From Lentzea guizhouensis (GTDB taxonomy: Bacteria; Actinomycetota; Actinomycetes; Mycobacteriales; Pseudonocardiaceae): a stretch of DNA of 64,000 nt. Location: positions 8,184,001 to 8,248,000 of the forward strand of contig NZ_CP016793.1 of assembly GCF_001701025.1 (NCBI RefSeq), in the 5' to 3' direction. The stretch's first letter is position 1, and the number at the start of each line of letters is the position of its first letter. The notes beneath the pieces were generated by a model. The model had not been told where the DNA came from, searched no databases, and saw only the letters and a list, made by a program, of their open reading frames with translations. Position numbers and translations under genes: made by a program. Shown here piece by piece: positions 56,050-64,000 of this stretch.

Positions 56050-58893
56050 ATGTCCGACCTGAACCGGCGGCAGCTCATCAAGCTCGGCGCGGGAGCGGTG
56101 CTGACGCAGGCGGGGTGGACGGCGACCGCGGCCGCCACTCCGCCTCAGGCACGCGCGGCCGGTGACCTCTCGCTCTGGTACGACCGGCAGGCGGGCTCCG
56201 ACTGGCTGCGCGCGCTGCCGGTGGGCAACGGCCGGCTCGGCGCCATGGTGTTCGGCAACACCGACACCGAACGCCTGCAGCTCAACGAGGACACGGTCTG
56301 GGCGGGCGGCCCGCACGACTACAGCAACCCGCGCGGTGCGGGTGCGCTCGCCCAGATCCGGCAGCTCGTCTTCTCGAACCAGTGGTCGCAGGCGCAGACG
56401 CTGATCGACCAGACGATGCTGGGCAGCCCGGCCGGCCAGCTCGCCTACCAACCGGTCGGCGACCTCCGGCTGGCCTTCCCCTCCGCGACCACCACCAACT
56501 ACCAGCGGTCGCTCGACCTCACCACCGCGACGACCGACGTCACCTACACGGCGAACAACGTGCGTCACCGGCGTGAGGTGTTCGCGAGCGCGCCGGACCA
56601 GGTCATCGTCATGCGGCTGACGGCGGAGACACCGGGCTCGGTCACGTTCACCGCGTCGTTCACCTCACCGCAGCGCGTCACCACGTCCAGCCCGGACGCG
56701 ACGACGATCGCACTCGACGGCATCTCCGGCAACCAGCGCAACATCGCGGGCACGGTGCGGTTCCTGGCGCTGGCCAGGGTGGTGGCCGAGGGTGGCACGG
56801 TCAGCAGCTCCGGCGGCACGCTGCGGGTCACCGGGGCCAACGCCGTCACGGTCCTGGTCTCGATCGGCACCAGCTACGTCGACCACCGGACGGTCAACGG
56901 CGACTACCAGGGCCGTGCCCGGAACCGCCTGAACGCGGCCCAGGGCGTCCCGCACGCCACGCTGCGCGCCCGGCACCTCTCCGACTACCAGGCCCTGTTC
57001 GGACGCGTCACGCTCGACCTGGGCCGCACCTCCGCGGCCGACCAGCCGACCGACGTCCGCATCTCGCGGCACGGCGGCACCAGCGACCCGCAGTTCTCCA
57101 CCCTGCTGTTCCAGTACGGCCGGTACCTGCTGATCTCCTCGTCGCGGCCCGGCACGCAGCCGGCGAACCTGCAGGGCATCTGGAACGACCAGCTCGCCCC
57201 GGCGTGGGACTCGAAGTACACGATCAACGCGAACCTGCCGATGAACTACTGGCCCGCCGACACCACGAACCTCGCCGAGTGCTTCGAGCCGGTGTTCCGG
57301 ATGATCAACGACCTCACCGTCACCGGCGCCCGCACGGCGCAGGTGCAGTACGGCGCCCGCGGCTGGGTCACCCACCACAACACCGACGCGTGGCGCGGGT
57401 CCTCGGTCGTCGACTTCGCCGCGGCCGGCATGTGGCAGACCGGCGGCGCGTGGCTGTCGACGCTGATCTGGGAGCACTACCGGTTCACCGGCGACGTGGC
57501 GTTCCTGCGCACGTACTACCCGGCGCTCAAGGGGTGCGCGCAGTTCTTCCTCGACACCCTCGTCACCGAGCCGGCGCTGGGCCACCTCGTCACGAACCCG
57601 TCGAACTCGCCGGAGCTCAACCACCACTCGGGTGTCAGCGTCTGCGCGGGACCGACGATGGACATGCAGATCCTGCGCGACCTGTTCGACGGCTGCGCCG
57701 CCGCGTCCGAGGTGCTGGGCGTGGACGCCGACTTCCGCACCCAGGTGCGCGCGGCCAGGCAACGGCTCGCGCCCACCAGGGTCGGCTCGCGCGGCAACGT
57801 CATGGAGTGGCAGTACGACTGGGTCGAGACCGAGCCGAACCACCGGCACGTCTCGCACCTCTACGGCCTGCACCCGAGCAACCAGATCACCAAGCGCGGC
57901 ACTCCCCAGCTGCACACCGCGGCCCGCAGGACGCTGGAGCTGCGCGGTGACGCCGGTACCGGGTGGTCGCTCGCGTGGAAGATCAACTTCTGGGCGCGGC
58001 TGGAGGAGGGCTCGCGGGCGCACGACCTGCTCCGCTCGCTGGTGACGACGGACCGCCTGGCGCCCAACATGTTCGACCTGCACCCGCCGTTTCAGATCGA
58101 CGGCAACTTCGGCGCCACGGCCGGCATCGCGGAGATGCTGCTGCACAGCCACAACGGCGAGCTGCACGTGCTGCCCGCGCTGCCACCGGCCTGGCCGGCG
58201 GGCAGCGTCACCGGCCTGCGCGGCCGCGGCGGGTACACCGTCGGCGCGACCTGGGCCGCCGACGGTGCCGTGACGCTGACCGTCACGCCCGACCGCGACG
58301 GCACCGTGCGCCTGCGCAACCGGATCTTCGGCGGCACCTTCGAGCTGCGCGACACCACGACCGGCGCGGTGGTCCAGCCCGCGCAGCCGGAGAGCGGCGT
58401 CGCCGAGTTCCCCGGACTGGCCGGGCACGTCTACCGCGCGACCGGCCAGGGTTCGGCTCCGGCGGTGGTCCGGCCGGGCGTGCACTACCGGCTCGTCGCC
58501 CGGCACAGCGGGAAGCACCTCGACATCAGCGGTGTCTCGACCGCGGCGGGTGCGCTGCTGCAGCAGTGGTCGCCGACGAGCGGCCTCAACCAGCAGTTCG
58601 ACTTCCTCGACTCCGGCGGCGGCTACTACCGGCTGCGCGCCCGGCACAGCGGTCTCGTGATGCAGGTGGCGAGCTCGAGCACCGGCGCCGACGTCACCCA
58701 GCAGCCCGACACCGGTGCCACCGGCCAGCAGTGGCGGGTGGTCGACCAGGGCGGCGGCGTGATCAGCCTGGTCAACAGGCAGAGCGGCCTCGCCGTGGAC
58801 GTCTGGGGCGCGGCGACCACCGACGGCACCCGCGTGTCCCAGTGGAACCAGAGCGCGGCCGACAACCAGCGGTTCCAACTCCAGCAAGTCTGA
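56050..58893 (+). CDS. Secreted GH95 alpha-L-fucosidase with ricin-type module
   Basis: 947 aa from ATG 56050 (GGAGGATC upstream). The N-terminus [19 protein letters not shown] looks like a twin-arginine signal, different from its Sec-exported neighbours. GH95 (about 40-790) is clear from [79 protein letters not shown] and [22 protein letters not shown]-terminal beta-trefoil (about 805-947) carries [13 protein letters not shown] and [17 protein letters not shown]95 enzymes remove alpha-1,2-linked L-fucose (or L-galactose), for example from xyloglucan. It could supply fucose to the deoxysugar region near 12-17 kb; that link is inference. Confidence 0.9.
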   Translation: MSDLNRRQLIKLGAGAVLTQAGWTATAAATPPQARAAGDLSLWYDRQAGSDWLRALPVGNGRLGAMVFGNTDTERLQLNEDTVWAGGPHDYSNPRGAGALAQIRQLVFSNQWSQAQTLIDQTMLGSPAGQLAYQPVGDLRLAFPSATTTNYQRSLDLTTATTDVTYTANNVRHRREVFASAPDQVIVMRLTAETPGSVTFTASFTSPQRVTTSSPDATTIALDGISGNQRNIAGTVRFLALARVVAEGGTVSSSGGTLRVTGANAVTVLVSIGTSYVDHRTVNGDYQGRARNRLNAAQGVPHATLRARHLSDYQALFGRVTLDLGRTSAADQPTDVRISRHGGTSDPQFSTLLFQYGRYLLISSSRPGTQPANLQGIWNDQLAPAWDSKYTINANLPMNYWPADTTNLAECFEPVFRMINDLTVTGARTAQVQYGARGWVTHHNTDAWRGSSVVDFAAAGMWQTGGAWLSTLIWEHYRFTGDVAFLRTYYPALKGCAQFFLDTLVTEPALGHLVTNPSNSPELNHHSGVSVCAGPTMDMQILRDLFDGCAAASEVLGVDADFRTQVRAARQRLAPTRVGSRGNVMEWQYDWVETEPNHRHVSHLYGLHPSNQITKRGTPQLHTAARRTLELRGDAGTGWSLAWKINFWARLEEGSRAHDLLRSLVTTDRLAPNMFDLHPPFQIDGNFGATAGIAEMLLHSHNGELHVLPALPPAWPAGSVTGLRGRGGYTVGATWAADGAVTLTVTPDRDGTVRLRNRIFGGTFELRDTTTGAVVQPAQPESGVAEFPGLAGHVYRATGQGSAPAVVRPGVHYRLVARHSGKHLDISGVSTAAGALLQQWSPTSGLNQQFDFLDSGGGYYRLRARHSGLVMQVASSSTGADVTQQPDTGATGQQWRVVDQGGGVISLVNRQSGLAVDVWGAATTDGTRVSQWNQSAADNQRFQLQQV

Positions 58894-58939
58894 CAACCGA
58901 AGGGGACGACGATGTTCCACCGACACGAGGAGCGCTGCC

Positions 58940-60241
58940 GTGACAAGGGCTAGGGCGGTGCTGGGCCTGGCCGTCGCGAGTGCCGTGGTGCTGCTGGGCG
59001 CCGCCGGCATCGCGATCGGCGGCACGACCACGACCACCGGCGGCGTCGGCACGGCGGCGGCGACGGCGGGGTGCGGCAAGGCGCCCACGCTGACGAGCGG
59101 CCGGCAGACGATCAGCAGCGGCGGCCAGAACCGCCAGTACGTTCTGCGGTTGCCGGCCAACTACGACCCCAACCGGCAGTACCGCCTGTTCGTGGGGTTC
59201 CACTGGCTCAACGGCACCGCGAACGACGTCGACACCGGCGGGTCCGACGGCTACAACTGGTCCTACTACGGGCTGCGCAAGCTCGCCGACGCCGAGAACA
59301 ACGGCACGATCTTCGTCGCACCCCAGGGCAACAACAACGGGTGGGCCAACCCCGGCGGCCAGGACCTGACGTTCGTCGACGACATGCTCCGCCAGCTCGA
59401 CGCCGCGCTGTGCTTCGACACGACGCAGCGTTACGCGGGTGGGTTCAGCTACGGCGGCGGGATGTCCTACGCCGTCGCGTGCGCCCGTGCGAACGTCTTC
59501 CGCGCGGTCGTCGTCTACGCGGGCGCGCAGCTCAGCGGCTGCAACGGCGGCACGCAACCCATCGCGTACTTGGGCATCCACGGCATCAGCGACAACGTGC
59601 TCAACATCGCGCAGGGCCGTGCGTTGCGCGACACGTTCGTGCGCAACAACGGTTGTACCGCGCAGAGTCCGCGCGAGCCGAGCGCGGGCAGCCGGACCCA
59701 CATCGTGACCGCCTACAGCGGTTGCCGGGCCGGGTACCCGGTGGTGTGGGCGGCGTTCGACGGCGGTCACACGCCCGCCCCGGTCGACGGCGGCGGCGAC
59801 GGCTGGCGGACCTGGACCTCCGGTGAGGCGTGGAAGTTCATCACCCAGTTCGCGGGCGGTCCCACGACCACCACGACCACGACCACCACGAGCGGCCCCA
59901 CGACCTCGACGCCGCTGCCCAAGGGCGACTGCAGGGTCGGCGCCGAGGTCAACGCCTGGAACAACGGCCTGACGTCGACCATCACCATCACGAACACCGG
60001 CACCACCGCGATCAGCGGCTGGTTGCTGGGCTTCACGCTGGGCAGCGGGCAGACCATCACCGGCGGGTGGAACGCCACCTACGACTCCAACACCGGGCGG
60101 GTGGGCGCGACCAACGCCTCCTACAACGGCGACATCGCGCCGGGCGCGTCGACCAGCATCGGCTTCCAGGCCACGCACACCGGCAACACCGCGGCGCCGT
60201 CGTTGTTCACCCTCAACGGCATGACGTGCACGACCGCATGA
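58940..60241 (+). CDS. Secreted CE1-type esterase with CBM2 (feruloyl esterase-like)
   Basis: 433 aa from GTG 58940 (GAGGAGC upstream). Signal peptide, then the typical CE1 feruloyl-esterase opening GCGKAPTLTSGRQTI. RQYVLRLPANYDPNRQYRLFVGFHWL, FVAPQGNNNGW, nucleophile elbow GGFSYGGG, GIHGISDNV and WAAFDGGHTP (His) follow. After the catalytic domain (about residues 38-305) a Thr-rich linker leads to CBM2 (about 330-433, [16 protein letters not shown]). It may release ferulate or acetate from arabinoxylan. The stop overlaps an ATG of the next gene's frame, and the neighbour is a paralogue with a different binding module. Confidence 0.88.
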   Translation: MTRARAVLGLAVASAVVLLGAAGIAIGGTTTTTGGVGTAAATAGCGKAPTLTSGRQTISSGGQNRQYVLRLPANYDPNRQYRLFVGFHWLNGTANDVDTGGSDGYNWSYYGLRKLADAENNGTIFVAPQGNNNGWANPGGQDLTFVDDMLRQLDAALCFDTTQRYAGGFSYGGGMSYAVACARANVFRAVVVYAGAQLSGCNGGTQPIAYLGIHGISDNVLNIAQGRALRDTFVRNNGCTAQSPREPSAGSRTHIVTAYSGCRAGYPVVWAAFDGGHTPAPVDGGGDGWRTWTSGEAWKFITQFAGGPTTTTTTTTTSGPTTSTPLPKGDCRVGAEVNAWNNGLTSTITITNTGTTAISGWLLGFTLGSGQTITGGWNATYDSNTGRVGATNASYNGDIAPGASTSIGFQATHTGNTAAPSLFTLNGMTCTTA

Positions 60242-60270
60242 TCACCACCACAGGGAGCGTGACCAACCTG

Positions 60271-61560
60271 ATGCGCATCAAACAGATCCTCCGCCGGACG
60301 GGGTGGCTGCTCGCGGCCGCCGCGCTCGCGCTGCCCGGCGGCGGGGTCGCGCAGGCGCAGGTGCCTGCCGACCCGGCCCCGCTCGCCGCCACTCCCGGCT
60401 GCGGCAAGGCACCGACGCTGCGCAGCGGCAACCAGACCATCCAGAGCAGCGGCAAGAACCGGTCGTTCGTCCTGAGCATCCCGGACGACTACGACAACAC
60501 CCGCCAGTACCGGCTCGTCTTCGGCCTGCACTGGCTCGGCGGCACCGCGCAGCAGGTGGCGGGCGGCGGCAGCGACGGCGACGTCTACGCCTACTACGGC
60601 CTGCGCAGGCTGGCGAACAACTCGACGATCTTCGTCGCACCGCAGGGCCTCAACAACGGCTGGGGCAACAGCGGCGGCGAGGACGTCCGGTTCGTCGACG
60701 ACATGCTGAGCCGCATCGAGAGCGACCTCTGCGTCGACACGGCACAGCGGTTCTCGCTCGGCTTCAGCTACGGCGGCGCGATGAGCATCTCCCTCGCGTG
60801 CTCACGCCCGACCGTGTTCCGCGCCATCGCCGCCATCGCCTCCCCCGGCGAGATCAGCGGCTGCGCCGGTGGCACCGCACCGGTGGCGTACATGGGCATC
60901 CACGGCATCGGCGACAACATCGGTTCCGGTCGCGGCCAGCGCGACCGGTGGGTGCGCAACAACGGCTGCACGCCGCAGAACGCGCCCGAGCCCGCCGCGG
61001 GCAGCCGCACGCACATCACCACGCAGTACACGAACTGCCGAGCCGGCTACCCGGTGGTGTGGGCGCCGTTCGACGGCGGCCACCAGCAGGGACCGGTCGA
61101 CGGGTGCGCGGGTTGCGAGAGCGGTGCCCGCAGCTGGGTGAAGAACGAGGTGTGGAGGTTCTTCACCGGTGAGACGCCACCGGCGCCGACCACGTTCCGG
61201 TTGCGCGGTGAGGCGGCCGGTCGCTGCCTCGACGTCAACGGGGCGAGCACGGCCAACGGCGCTCAGATGATCACGTGGGACTGCCACGTCAACGCCAACC
61301 AGCAGTTCACCCAGAACGGCCAGGCGCTGCAGGTCACCGGCAAGTGCCTGGACGCGCCGAACAACGCCGCCTCCGGCGCGCGGGTGCAGATCTGGGACTG
61401 CCACGGCGGTGCGAACCAGGGCTGGCAGCTCACGGGCAGCGGCACGGTGACCAGCGTCCAAACCGGGCTCTGCCTCACCTCCGCCGGCACCGGCAACGGC
61501 GCGGCCGTGACGGTCGCGACCTGCCAGGGCGGTGCCGACCAGCGCTGGGCCAAGGCCTGA
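60271..61560 (+). CDS. Secreted CE1-type esterase with ricin-type module (feruloyl esterase-like)
   Basis: 429 aa from ATG 60271, which gives a good signal peptide MRIKQILRRTGWLLAAAALA. GTG 60259 and an ATG at 60238 overlapping the previous stop are alternatives. The catalytic part mirrors the preceding gene: GCGKAPTLRSGNQTI, FVAPQGLNNGW, GFSYGGAM (Ser), GIHGIGDNI, FDGGHQQGP (His). Instead of a Thr linker and CBM2 it carries a ricin B-like trefoil (about 310-429: GRCLDVNGASTANGAQMITWDC and two further repeats). The pair therefore arose by duplication and module exchange. Two hairpins follow the stop. Confidence 0.88.
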   Translation: MRIKQILRRTGWLLAAAALALPGGGVAQAQVPADPAPLAATPGCGKAPTLRSGNQTIQSSGKNRSFVLSIPDDYDNTRQYRLVFGLHWLGGTAQQVAGGGSDGDVYAYYGLRRLANNSTIFVAPQGLNNGWGNSGGEDVRFVDDMLSRIESDLCVDTAQRFSLGFSYGGAMSISLACSRPTVFRAIAAIASPGEISGCAGGTAPVAYMGIHGIGDNIGSGRGQRDRWVRNNGCTPQNAPEPAAGSRTHITTQYTNCRAGYPVVWAPFDGGHQQGPVDGCAGCESGARSWVKNEVWRFFTGETPPAPTTFRLRGEAAGRCLDVNGASTANGAQMITWDCHVNANQQFTQNGQALQVTGKCLDAPNNAASGARVQIWDCHGGANQGWQLTGSGTVTSVQTGLCLTSAGTGNGAAVTVATCQGGADQRWAKA

Positions 61561-61573
61561 CCGCCTGAAGTCC

Positions 61574-61633
61574 CGGCGAAAACGCCGAAATGAGGAGTGC
61601 ACGACTCTCTCCGCCGAGGGCCGCGCACTCCTC
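61574..61633. terminator. Hairpins between convergent esterase and lacI genes
   Basis: CGGCG-AAAA-CGCCG (61574-61587) is followed by GAGGAGTGC (61592-61600) pairing with GCACTCCTC (61625-61633). Both lie within 75 bases of the esterase stop, in a convergent gap, and would end the esterase transcript. Confidence 0.6.
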
Positions 61634-61766
61634 CAGGACGGTGTTCGCCGGTGGCCACCCACCCGTGCGGGCCGCATTCCGCACGAGCAGGACCACCCGC
61701 TCGACCGCCCGGTCTTCGTTCCCGGACGTCCGCCCGCGCACCTCACTGCACGACGGCGGAGCCGGG

Positions 61767-62801
61767 TCAGCCGGACTGCGCCGCTCTGCGGTGCACCAAC
61801 GCCGGGTCCGGGGTGCTCGCCCGCCGCGAGAGCCGCGGCGGCAGGAGCATCAACGGCGGCGGCTGCTTGCCGTCCAGCTTGGCCGCCAGCAGGTCCACCG
61901 CGTGCCTGCCGAGCTCCTCCGCCGGCAGCCGCACCGAGGTGAGCGGCGGCGACATCTGCTCGGCCAGCTCGTCGGGGCAGATCGCGACCACGGCCACGTC
62001 ACCGGGCACCTGGCGGCCGGAGGCGCGCAGGCAGGCGGTGATCCAGCCGAGCGCCGCCTCGTTGTGCACCACCAACGCGGTCATCGACGGGTGCGCGCGG
62101 ACGAGTGCCTTGGTGGCCCGCAGGACCGAGTCGTGGTCGTCCTCGACGGACAGCGCGGTGGCGGCGACGCCCCGGCGCATCGCGGCCGCGCTGAAGCCGT
62201 TCATGGTGCGGTGGGCCGAACCGGTGCTGCGGCGGTAGACCGCGCTCGGGGCACCGAGGAACCCGATGGACCGGTGACCGAGGTCGGCCAGGTGGTCGAC
62301 GCACTTGGCACCCGCCGCCTCGAAGTCGAGGTCCACGCAGGTGAGGCCGCGGGCGGTGGCGGGGTGTCCGATGAGGACGGAGGGCTTGGAGAGCTGGCGC
62401 AGCAGCGGGACGCGGTCGTCGTCCATCTCCACGTCCATCACCAGGAAGCCGTCGACCTGGGCGCTGTTCGCGGCCCTGCGCAGGCCGGAGGCACCGTCGT
62501 CGGCGGTCATCAGCAGCAGGTCCATGTCGTGGCGGCGGGCGGTCGTGACCGCGGCGGTGACGAACCGCATCATGCCCGGCAGGTGCATGCCCGCTCGCAG
62601 CGGCAGCACCAGGCCGATCACGCCCGTTCTGCTGGAGGACGTGCCGCGGTCGGTGACGTGCGGCTGGTAGCCCAGCGTCCTGATGCTCTCCCTGACCCGC
62701 GACTTCGTGTCCGCGGAGATCGACCGCTTGCCCGTGAGCACGTAGGAGACGGTGCTCGGGGCGACCCCGGCGTGCCGCGCGACGTCCGCGATGGTGACCA
62801 C
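61767..62801 (-). CDS. LacI-family transcriptional regulator
   Basis: 344 aa from GTG 62801. Helix-turn-helix VTIADVARHAGVAPSTVSYVLTGKRSIS (about residues 2-29), then GVIGLVLPLRAGMHLPGMMRFV and a typical effector fold (VDGFLVMDVEMDDDRVPLLRQL, DVAVVAICPDELAEQMSPPLTSVRLP). The promoter region upstream has a TGTTTGCGTTAACA operator between the -35 and -10, so it probably represses itself and is the best candidate for the TGTGAGCGTTAACA regulon. The GH127-like gene precedes it on the same strand, suggesting an arabinose-related effector. Confidence 0.88.
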   Translation of the reverse strand: MVTIADVARHAGVAPSTVSYVLTGKRSISADTKSRVRESIRTLGYQPHVTDRGTSSSRTGVIGLVLPLRAGMHLPGMMRFVTAAVTTARRHDMDLLLMTADDGASGLRRAANSAQVDGFLVMDVEMDDDRVPLLRQLSKPSVLIGHPATARGLTCVDLDFEAAGAKCVDHLADLGHRSIGFLGAPSAVYRRSTGSAHRTMNGFSAAAMRRGVAATALSVEDDHDSVLRATKALVRAHPSMTALVVHNEAALGWITACLRASGRQVPGDVAVVAICPDELAEQMSPPLTSVRLPAEELGRHAVDLLAAKLDGKQPPPLMLLPPRLSRRASTPDPALVHRRAAQSG

Positions 62802-62878
62802 ACCGCCCCCTTTCCCGGATCCGCTCGTCGAGGCGTTCCGACACCATAGGGATCCGGATCAGTTGCATACAAGAGTTA

Positions 62879-62900
62879 TGTTTGCGTTAACATTGGTCAA
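62879..62900 (-). promoter_or_regulatory. Promoter -35 and LacI-type operator of the last lacI gene
   Basis: TGTTTGCGTTAACA (62879-62892) lies on the minus strand immediately downstream of -35 TTGACC (62895-62900); a TAACTC -10 candidate (62873-62878) follows 16 bases from the -35. The surrounding 62865-62940 is strikingly AT-rich for this genome. Confidence 0.6.
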
Positions 62901-62955
62901 TTCTTATGGTCCAGACGAATTTTCTATTGTATGGAGAGTTCCCTGTTGGGCACGC

Positions 62956-64000
62956 TCACACACGTCGACCAGCCAGGACCAGCTGGACGACGTCACCGTT
63001 GATCCACGCGCGGTCGACGCGGGCGTAGGTCCCCGGTGTCACCACGACCGCGGCACCGTTCACCAGCAACCGCGCGCCCGGCGTCCACGACGGCACCCGC
63101 ACGCGCAGCGAGAACCGGCCGGAACCGCCGATCGTGAGCCTGGTGCCGGAGCCCTCCGGGAACGCCGTCTCCTGCCGCACCGAGACACCCCGGCTGGTCC
63201 AGGTCAGCACCGACGGGATGAACAGGTTGACGTACAACGTCCTCCCGTCGTGGAAGTAGACGCCCGCGCCGTGCTTGGTGTTGCTCTTCAGGTCCGTGCC
63301 GTGGCAACAGCCGAAGTCGTACGGGCGCATCCCGCCCAGCACCCCGTCGCAGAGCGCCCGGGAGCAGAAGTCGAAGTAGCGCACGTCGGCCGGGTCGGTG
63401 CGGAACAGCTGCCGGGCCAGCTCCAGCATGTGGTAGGTGCCGCACCAGGTCAGGTCGTCCACCTCCGCCGACCGCCAGAAGCGCACGGCGACGTCGCGGT
63501 ACCGGAGGTCACCGGTCGCGTGGTACTCCCGGATCGCGCCGACCACCTCGGACACGTGCGAACCGGTGAGGTCGCACCCCTGCGCCGGCGGGCCGGACCC
63601 CTCGGCGTGGTCGAAGTACCGGGCCGCCGCCAGGTGCGCCGGGTCACCGGTCAGCTGGTACAGGTTCGCCAGCACCTCGTTCATGCCGCCGCACCCGGTG
63701 CGCAGCACGTCCCGCCGGTGCGCCTCGGTCAACCGGCCCGCCCGCCAGCCGACCCACGCCGCCATCCTCGTCAGCGCCCGCAACGCACCGGGACTGCCGA
63801 CGAGCCGGTGCACGTCGAGCAGCCCGGCCATGATCCGGTGGAGGGTGGCGTAGGGCGCCTGGACGCGTTCGCGCGCCTCGGCCCTGCCGACGAAGCCCTC
63901 CGGGAACGCCGACACGTACCCGGTGCTGTACCCGGCGATCCTGGCCCGCTCCTGGCACAGCGCCAGCTGCTCGACCAGGTAGTCGGCCCGCACCGAGAAC
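62956..64000 (-). CDS. GH127-like glycoside hydrolase (beta-L-arabinofuranosidase family), 5' end outside window
   Basis: The visible 348 residues are the C-terminal two-thirds of a DUF1680/GH127 protein: YSTGYVSAFPEGFVGRAE, GGMNEVLANLYQLTGD, FDHAEGSGPPAQGCDLTGSHVSEVVGAIREYHATGD, then FGCCHGTDLKSNTKHGAGVYF and LYVNLFIPSVLTW. The CC pair matches the nucleophile and metal-binding cysteines of the family. The usual ESC-TYNMLKL motif reads TWCGTYHMLEL here, so the metal-ligand Glu appears to be Thr. Activity may differ from classical GH127. No signal can be judged because the start is missing. It lies upstream of and codirectional with the lacI gene. Confidence 0.8.
   Translation of the reverse strand, partial: FSVRADYLVEQLALCQERARIAGYSTGYVSAFPEGFVGRAEARERVQAPYATLHRIMAGLLDVHRLVGSPGALRALTRMAAWVGWRAGRLTEAHRRDVLRTGCGGMNEVLANLYQLTGDPAHLAAARYFDHAEGSGPPAQGCDLTGSHVSEVVGAIREYHATGDLRYRDVAVRFWRSAEVDDLTWCGTYHMLELARQLFRTDPADVRYFDFCSRALCDGVLGGMRPYDFGCCHGTDLKSNTKHGAGVYFHDGRTLYVNLFIPSVLTWTSRGVSVRQETAFPEGSGTRLTIGGSGRFSLRVRVPSWTPGARLLVNGAAVVVTPGTYARVDRAWINGDVVQLVLAGRRV

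Overview
The window is about 70% GC, uses many GTG starts, and has long open reading frames on both strands, so it comes from a filamentous actinomycete. The gene set (cebEFG-bglC-cebR, GH6/GH9/GH10 enzymes with CBM2 modules on long poly-threonine linkers, AfsR/SARP regulator, QsuB-type quinate genes) fits a soil actinomycete, and I would guess a Pseudonocardiaceae member such as Lentzea or Saccharothrix. That genus-level guess is inference. No RNA genes, CRISPR arrays, insertion-sequence transposases or phage genes were recognised.

Layout. 1-6412: a broken LacI paralogue, then a cello-oligosaccharide uptake operon (binding protein, two permeases, GH1 beta-glucosidase, CebR repressor) with CebR-type boxes in front. 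6518-8104: a small unknown protein, an FMN reductase and a divergent, frameshifted TetR gene. 8091-17434: a sugar-acid region with a larB/larE deletion remnant, a broken glycerate kinase, LarA, a lactonase-type amidohydrolase and a GntR regulator, divergent from an ABC importer, an enolase-superfamily dehydratase and a rhamnose mutarotase. 17316-22351: quinate/shikimate to protocatechuate genes (QsuB-type dehydratase, frameshifted shikimate dehydrogenase, TetR, MHS transporter). 22424-27589: two unusual secreted proteins, a large AfsR/SARP regulator and a Cip1-like protein; in front of the first secreted gene lie three tandem 11-bp repeats with SARP-site geometry. 27747-30320: a GH9 cellulase behind a CebR box. 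30570-38637: a ChvE/GguAB-type monosaccharide importer with a tandem GH43 enzyme and galactose mutarotase. 38643-38768: a striking 126-bp two-tier palindrome. 38780-49662: GH43, GH27, GH62, an SGNH esterase, LacI and GntR regulators, and a beta-helix enzyme. 49886-61560: GH6, GH10, GH43-CBM6, three CE1-type esterases and GH95. 61767-64000: a LacI regulator and a GH127-like enzyme cut by the window end.

How it works together. The window is a plant cell-wall degradation island. Secreted cellulases, xylanase, arabinofuranosidases, esterases, alpha-galactosidase and alpha-fucosidase release sugars. The cebEFG and chvE-gguAB importers take them up, and BglC and GalM process them inside. Two operator vocabularies tie the parts together: TGGGAGCGCTCCCA (CebR) at cebE, GH9 and the GH6/GH10 divergence, and TGTGAGCGTTAACA-like sites at chvE, the SGNH-GH62 operon, GH6/GH10 and the last lacI. 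Strong perfect hairpins separate the transcription units.

Caution. Six or more genes carry frameshifts or deletions (lacI at 1, tetR at 7500, glycerate kinase, larB/E, shikimate dehydrogenase, GH27 and GH6 signal-peptide regions). Some may be assembly errors rather than true pseudogenes.
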